This document shows positions 13,747 through 17,366 of a DNA stretch of 17,366 bases, in pieces (positions within the stretch are counted from its first letter, which is position 1; each line of letters begins with the position of its first letter). The stretch lies in NCBI GenBank assembly GCA_007125455.1, contig SLDE01000148.1:1-17366 (forward strand), in the 5' to 3' direction. Source of the DNA: Ectothiorhodospiraceae bacterium (GTDB lineage Bacteria; Pseudomonadota; Gammaproteobacteria; Thiohalomonadales; Thiohalomonadaceae). The notes beneath the pieces are model-generated. The model did no database searches and was not told where the DNA came from. It was given only the letters and a program-made list of their open reading frames with translations. Position numbers and translations under genes: made by a program.

Positions 13747-16455
13747 TTAACTCAACTTCCCGCAACACTGTTTGTACTTCTTGCCGGAGCCACAGCTACA
13801 CGGGTCGTTGCGCCCCACCTTACGCCCTTCACGCACAAAGGTCTGGGATGCATCGCTCCGCTCCGGAGTGGCCGATTTACCGGGATCAAAGTTGCTGACC
13901 TGGGCATGCTTGAACTGCAGTTCAGCGTCAATACGGCGCTGTTCTTCCACCGCCGCTACGTCCTCCTCAGCGCGCACCTGCACCTTGGAGATCACGCTAA
14001 TCACCTCGTGCTTGACCCGCTCCAGCAGCTGCTGAAACAGCGCAAAGGCCTCACGCTTATACTCCTGCTTGGGGTTCTTCTGGGCATAGCCACGTAGGCC
14101 GATCCCCTGACGCAGGTAGTCCATCGCCGCCAGATGTTCCTTCCACAGACTGTCGAGCACCTGCAACATGACCGCCTTTTCAAAGTGTCGGATGACCTTG
14201 TCGCCAGCCCGCTGCTCTTTCTCTTCGTAGGCGGCGACGATCTCATCGAGGATACGTTGGCGTAGCGGCTCTTCATGCAGGTGATCATCGCTGTCCAGCC
14301 AATACTGAATATCCAACTTGATACCGAAGTCATCCTCCAGACGATCGGTCAGGCCCTGCACATCCCACTGCTCTTCCAGGCTCTGTGGGGGGATATATTC
14401 GTCGATGGTGGCGGAGACCACATCCTCACGCATCGCCTTGATGGTCTCGGAGATATCATCAATGGCCATCAGCTCGTTGCGCTGTTCGTAGATCACCTTG
14501 CGCTGGTCATTGGCCACATCATCGTACTCAAGCAACTGCTTGCGAACATCGAAGTTGTGCCCCTCCACCTTGCGCTGGGCGTTCTCGATGGCACGCGAAA
14601 CCCAGGGGTGTTCGATCGCCTCGCCCTTTTGCATCCCCAGCTTCTGCATGATGGCCGAGACCTTATCTGAGGCGAAGATACGCATCAGGCTATCATCCAG
14701 CGAGAGGTAGAAACGAGTGGAGCCCGGATCCCCCTGACGACCGGAACGGCCCCGCAGCTGGTTGTCGATGCGGCGAGACTCGTGTCGCTCGGTGCCGATG
14801 ATGTGCAGGCCGCCGGCCTCCAGCACCTGGGTATTACGCGCCTCCCACTCTTCGCGCTCCTTTGCACGCTGCGCCTCACTAGCCTCTTCACCCAGCGCCT
14901 CCAGGGAGGATTCCAGATTACCGCCCAGCACGATATCGGTACCACGCCCCGCCATATTGGTGGCGATGGTCACCGCACTGGGGCGGCCAGCCTGGGCGAC
15001 GATGTCCGCTTCACGTTCATGCTGCTTGGCGTTCAGCACCTCATGCTTGATCCCGGCCTTCTTCAGGCGCGTGGAGAGGAATTCCGATGACTCGATCGAG
15101 GTGGTCCCCACCAGCACCGGCTGCCCACGTTTGCTGCAGTCGATGATGTCTTCAATAATCGCCTCGTACTTCTCCTCGCTGGAGAGGTAGATCAGATCGG
15201 GCATGTCCTCGCGGATCATCGGGCGGTGGGTGGGTACCACCATAACCTCCAGCCCGTAGATCTGCTGAAACTCGTAGGCCTCGGTGTCGGCGGTGCCGGT
15301 CATGCCCGACAGTTTGTCGTAAAGACGGAAGTAGTTCTGGAAGGTGATCGAGGCGAGGGTCTGGTTTTCATTCTGAATCGCCACGCCCTCCTTGGCCTCC
15401 ACGGCCTGATGCAGGCCATCGGACCAGCGCCGCCCCGGCATGGTGCGACCGGTAAACTCATCGACGATCACGACCTGGTTGTTGGTGACGATATAGTGGA
15501 CATTCTTTTGGTAGATCGCATGGGCACGCAATGCGGCATTGAAGTGGTGCATCAGGTTGATATTGGCCGCATCGTAGAGCGAATCCCCCTCCTGCAGCAG
15601 ACCACCTTCGATCAGCAATTCTTCCACGTGCTGATGCCCTTCCTCGGTAAGGTGGATCTGCTTGGTCTTTTCATCGACGGTAAAGTCGCCGGGGCCGTCC
15701 TCTTCTTCCACCTTTTGCAGGCGTGGCACCAGGGTATTGATCTTGAGATACAGCTCAGAGCTATTTTCGGCCGGGCCGGAGATCACCAGGGGTGTGCGCG
15801 CTTCGTCGATGAGGATGGAATCGACTTCATCGATAACCGCAAAATAAAGCCCACGTTGCACCTTATCCTCACTGGAAAAGGCCATATTGTCGCGCAGATA
15901 GTCAAAGCCAAACTCGTTATTGGTGCCGTAGACGATATCGCAGGCATAGGCCTCCCGGCGCTCCTCGGTGGCCATGCCGTTGACGATCACACCGGTAGTC
16001 AGGCCCAAAAAGCTGTAGAGCTGCCCCATCGACTCGGCATCACGACGCGCCAGATAATCATTCACGGTAATCACGTGGACGCTTTGTCCGGTCAGGGCAT
16101 TGAGATAGGCGGGCAGAGTGGCCATGAGGGTCTTGCCCTCGCCGGTCTTCATCTCGGCGATCTTGCCACTATTAAGCACCATGCCACCGACCACCTGGAC
16201 ATCAAAGTGGCGCATCCCCATCACCCGCTTGCTCGCCTCGCGAACCACGGCAAAGGCCTCGGGCAGTAAATCATCGACCTTGGCACCTTCGCTCAGACGC
16301 TGACGAAACGCTTGGGTCTTGGCCTGGAGGGCCTCATCCGAGAGCGGCTCAAGCTCAGCCTCAAAGGCGTTAACCCGCTCCACAGTGCGGCGCATCCGCT
16401 TGACGGCGCGATCATTACGGCTACCAAAAAACTTGTTAATAAATGTGTTAATCAT
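13747..16455 (-). CDS. secA: Preprotein translocase ATPase SecA
   Basis: SecA drives unfolded preproteins through SecYEG at the inner membrane. From the ATG at 16455 it is 902 residues long, the normal size. The Walker A is MKTGEGKT (102-109), the DEAD-type Walker B VIDEVDSILIDEARTP has Asp209-Glu210, and GRSGRQGDPGSTRFYLSLDD marks the second nucleotide-binding domain. The C-terminal zinc SEC-C motif (PCSCGSGKKYKQCCG) that binds SecB and lipids is intact. An in-frame ATG at 16491 would add 12 residues, but it lies inside a hairpin with no ribosome-binding site; the family starts with MINTFINKFFGSRNDR. AGGA seven bases before the ATG is the Shine-Dalgarno and can pair with the end of the upstream ORF. 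Confidence 0.97.
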   Translation of the reverse strand: MINTFINKFFGSRNDRAVKRMRRTVERVNAFEAELEPLSDEALQAKTQAFRQRLSEGAKVDDLLPEAFAVVREASKRVMGMRHFDVQVVGGMVLNSGKIAEMKTGEGKTLMATLPAYLNALTGQSVHVITVNDYLARRDAESMGQLYSFLGLTTGVIVNGMATEERREAYACDIVYGTNNEFGFDYLRDNMAFSSEDKVQRGLYFAVIDEVDSILIDEARTPLVISGPAENSSELYLKINTLVPRLQKVEEEDGPGDFTVDEKTKQIHLTEEGHQHVEELLIEGGLLQEGDSLYDAANINLMHHFNAALRAHAIYQKNVHYIVTNNQVVIVDEFTGRTMPGRRWSDGLHQAVEAKEGVAIQNENQTLASITFQNYFRLYDKLSGMTGTADTEAYEFQQIYGLEVMVVPTHRPMIREDMPDLIYLSSEEKYEAIIEDIIDCSKRGQPVLVGTTSIESSEFLSTRLKKAGIKHEVLNAKQHEREADIVAQAGRPSAVTIATNMAGRGTDIVLGGNLESSLEALGEEASEAQRAKEREEWEARNTQVLEAGGLHIIGTERHESRRIDNQLRGRSGRQGDPGSTRFYLSLDDSLMRIFASDKVSAIMQKLGMQKGEAIEHPWVSRAIENAQRKVEGHNFDVRKQLLEYDDVANDQRKVIYEQRNELMAIDDISETIKAMREDVVSATIDEYIPPQSLEEQWDVQGLTDRLEDDFGIKLDIQYWLDSDDHLHEEPLRQRILDEIVAAYEEKEQRAGDKVIRHFEKAVMLQVLDSLWKEHLAAMDYLRQGIGLRGYAQKNPKQEYKREAFALFQQLLERVKHEVISVISKVQVRAEEDVAAVEEQRRIDAELQFKHAQVSNFDPGKSATPERSDASQTFVREGRKVGRNDPCSCGSGKKYKQCCGKLS

Positions 16456-16462
16456 GATCCCT

Positions 16463-16535
16463 TCCTGTCTACAAAGCTGTGCGTACGGCATGGGCAGTGC
16501 GCCCTTGCCGTTTTGGGTATTGCGGCCTTACAGGA
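16463..16535 (-). promoter_or_regulatory. Predicted secA Shine-Dalgarno-sequestering stem with internal hairpin
   Basis: In the minus-strand transcript, TCCTGT at the end of the upstream ORF (16530-16535) is perfectly complementary to ACAGGA (16463-16468), which contains the AGGA Shine-Dalgarno of secA. Between them is a separate hairpin (16485-16511): a 6-bp arm, one mismatch, a 4-bp GC arm and a 5-base loop. The last codons of the upstream ORF also carry a run of CUCC motifs that could pair with the purine-rich site in other registers. The regulatory role is inferred from the layout, which resembles the secM-secA junction of E. coli. Confidence 0.45.
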
Positions 16536-16914
16536 GAATCGAGGAGGAGCCGCTCAAATGCGCAGGACGGGATTCGGCAAGATCGATCCGCCGGTCCAGT
16601 TGTTGGTAGGGGGTGTTGAGTGTAACCGTGGCAGAGAGTGCTTGTCCGGCCCCTGCGGTGAGGGCCGACAGGCGCTTTATCTGCTGATAGCGTTGCTCCT
16701 GCTCGCCATAGCTCAACAGGCTCAGGCCAGCAATCAGTTGTTGGAGTAATAGTGGATCGGTCTGAGCCAGCGCCTGGCTATCGGCCTGCTGCAGGATATC
16801 GCGATCCACGCCCAGCTCACGCAATTCTGCGGCACTGGCACTCATCAATAGCAATGAGACACCCAGCAGCATGGCGCGGGTATTGCGGTGCAAATAGCGT
16901 GGTGAAGCGCTCAT
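16528..16914 (-). CDS. Small exported protein of unknown function in the secM position
   Basis: A 128-residue protein not recognised by sequence. It has a basic N-region (residues 6-13), a hydrophobic core (15-24) and a likely signal peptidase I site after SASA (residue 28). This is followed by a helical, Gln/Leu-rich stretch (about 38-85) and a C-terminus that ends ESRPAHLSGSSSILL. It lies 10 bases after the M23 peptidase gene and 72 bases before secA on the same strand, exactly where E. coli has secM. It lacks the SecM arrest motif (FxxxxWIxxxxGIRAGP) and the RAPP/RAPG motif of other arrest peptides. A shorter start at Met15 is possible. It is either a SecA-responsive leader or a periplasmic protein; I cannot decide. 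Confidence 0.7.
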   Translation of the reverse strand: MSASPRYLHRNTRAMLLGVSLLLMSASAAELRELGVDRDILQQADSQALAQTDPLLLQQLIAGLSLLSYGEQEQRYQQIKRLSALTAGAGQALSATVTLNTPYQQLDRRIDLAESRPAHLSGSSSILL

Positions 16915-16924
16915 GATGGGCTAA

Positions 16925-17366
16925 TCAGCTTCCTGCGCGCACATAGGTCATTGGGTCAACGGTTTTACCGTCGATCCGCACCTCAAAATGGACGTGTGGC
17001 CCGGATGAGCGCCCCGTGGTGCCCAGCTTACCGATCAGTTGTCCCTTGGGGATGGTATCGCCCACCTCGACCAGGATCGACTTCAGGTGCGCATAGCGCG
17101 TGGTGTAGCCATTACCGTGGTTGATCTCTACCAGCTTGCCGTAGCCGCCGCGACGACTCGCCCAGGTGACCACACCGGCGGCCACGCCAAAGACATCGGT
17201 CCCCTCCGGTGCGGCGATATCCAGCCCGTTGTGATATGCCCGTTTGCCGCTGAAGGGGTCGTTGCGCATGCCATAACGCGAGGAGATCCAGCCTTTGTGC
17301 ACCGGGCGGCCAGAGGGCATGATCTCGGCCTGCAGATTGCGGTTGCGGATCATGTTTTCAAGCACA
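16925..17366 (-). CDS. M23 family (LytM-type) peptidase, 5' end outside the window
   Basis: The C-terminal catalytic domain of a zinc endopeptidase acting on peptidoglycan cross-links, or a LytM-type amidase activator. Within the visible 146 residues the family ligands are present: HNGLDIA (His45, Asp49 of the fragment), YAHLKS (His93) and HVHFEV (His124 and His126). All residues needed for zinc binding and catalysis are there, so it may be an active enzyme. GWISSRYGMRNDPFSGKRAYH precedes the domain as in other proteins of this position. The reading frame runs off the window edge, so the N-terminal anchor or coiled coil is not seen. It precedes the exported protein and secA in the same direction. 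Confidence 0.92.
   Translation of the reverse strand, partial: VLENMIRNRNLQAEIMPSGRPVHKGWISSRYGMRNDPFSGKRAYHNGLDIAAPEGTDVFGVAAGVVTWASRRGGYGKLVEINHGNGYTTRYAHLKSILVEVGDTIPKGQLIGKLGTTGRSSGPHVHFEVRIDGKTVDPMTYVRAGS

Noticed and set aside
15226..16269. 347-codon open frame on the plus strand
   Set aside because: It lies wholly antisense to secA, whose conserved motifs continue through the region on the minus strand. The translation has no domain features.
16456..16491. Longer SecA beginning at an ATG at 16491
   Set aside because: The 12 added residues are outside the family N-terminus, the ATG is inside the hairpin arm, and the good Shine-Dalgarno sits directly before the ATG at 16455.
16312..16749. 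145-codon plus-strand frame over the secA leader
   Set aside because: It overlaps the secA start and the exported ORF in antisense. It has no ribosome site or recognisable feature, whereas the minus-strand ORF has a signal peptide and operon context.

Overview
The window looks like chromosomal DNA from a gammaproteobacterium. Most of it is housekeeping genes, and their order matches a block long known from Escherichia coli (lpxC-secM-secA-mutT, convergent with yacG-zapD-coaE, then hofC-hofB-ppdD-nadC-ampD). It also matches Pseudomonas-type genomes, where argJ follows secA and pilB-pilC-pilD precede coaE. I cannot name a genus from this sequence.

Layout from left to right. (1) Positions 39-3353, minus strand: the lower-ligand and nucleotide-loop part of cobalamin synthesis, read cobU, cobT, cobC, cobS. 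The three open gaps (ampD-cobU, cobU-cobT, cobT-cobC) and the space after cobS are each filled by an unusual spacer bounded by inverted 8-9 bp periodic repeats of the ACAGAG/GCAGAG/GCAAAG type. (2) 3468-4073, minus: ampD (peptidoglycan recycling), whose last codons and stop codon lie inside one of those repeats. (3) 4119-5557, plus, divergent from ampD: a membrane-anchored retropepsin-like aspartic protease and nadC (NAD synthesis). (4) 5657-9478, plus: pilB, pilC, pilD (type IV pilus motor ATPase, platform protein, prepilin peptidase). No pilin gene is present. (5) 9472-9894: the only long gene-free stretch. It is a 423-bp element with 33-bp imperfect terminal inverted repeats, inserted between pilD and coaE and overlapping the pilD stop codon. 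(6) 9908-11456, plus: coaE, zapD, yacG. (7) 11458-16455, minus: secA, argJ and a Nudix/ThiE-like fusion, convergent with yacG across a single base. (8) 16528 to the right edge, minus: a small exported protein directly upstream of secA and, cut by the window edge, an M23 (LytM) peptidase.

The least expected signals are two. First, the small exported ORF sits where E. coli has secM, and the end of its reading frame can base-pair with the secA Shine-Dalgarno. It shares no recognisable arrest motif with SecM, so it is a candidate for an independent secretion-responsive leader of secA. Second, there are non-coding insertions with inverted ends that have reached into the 3' ends of genes: ampD by the periodic repeats, pilD by the terminal-inverted-repeat element. 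I saw no tRNA, rRNA, CRISPR array or cobalamin riboswitch.
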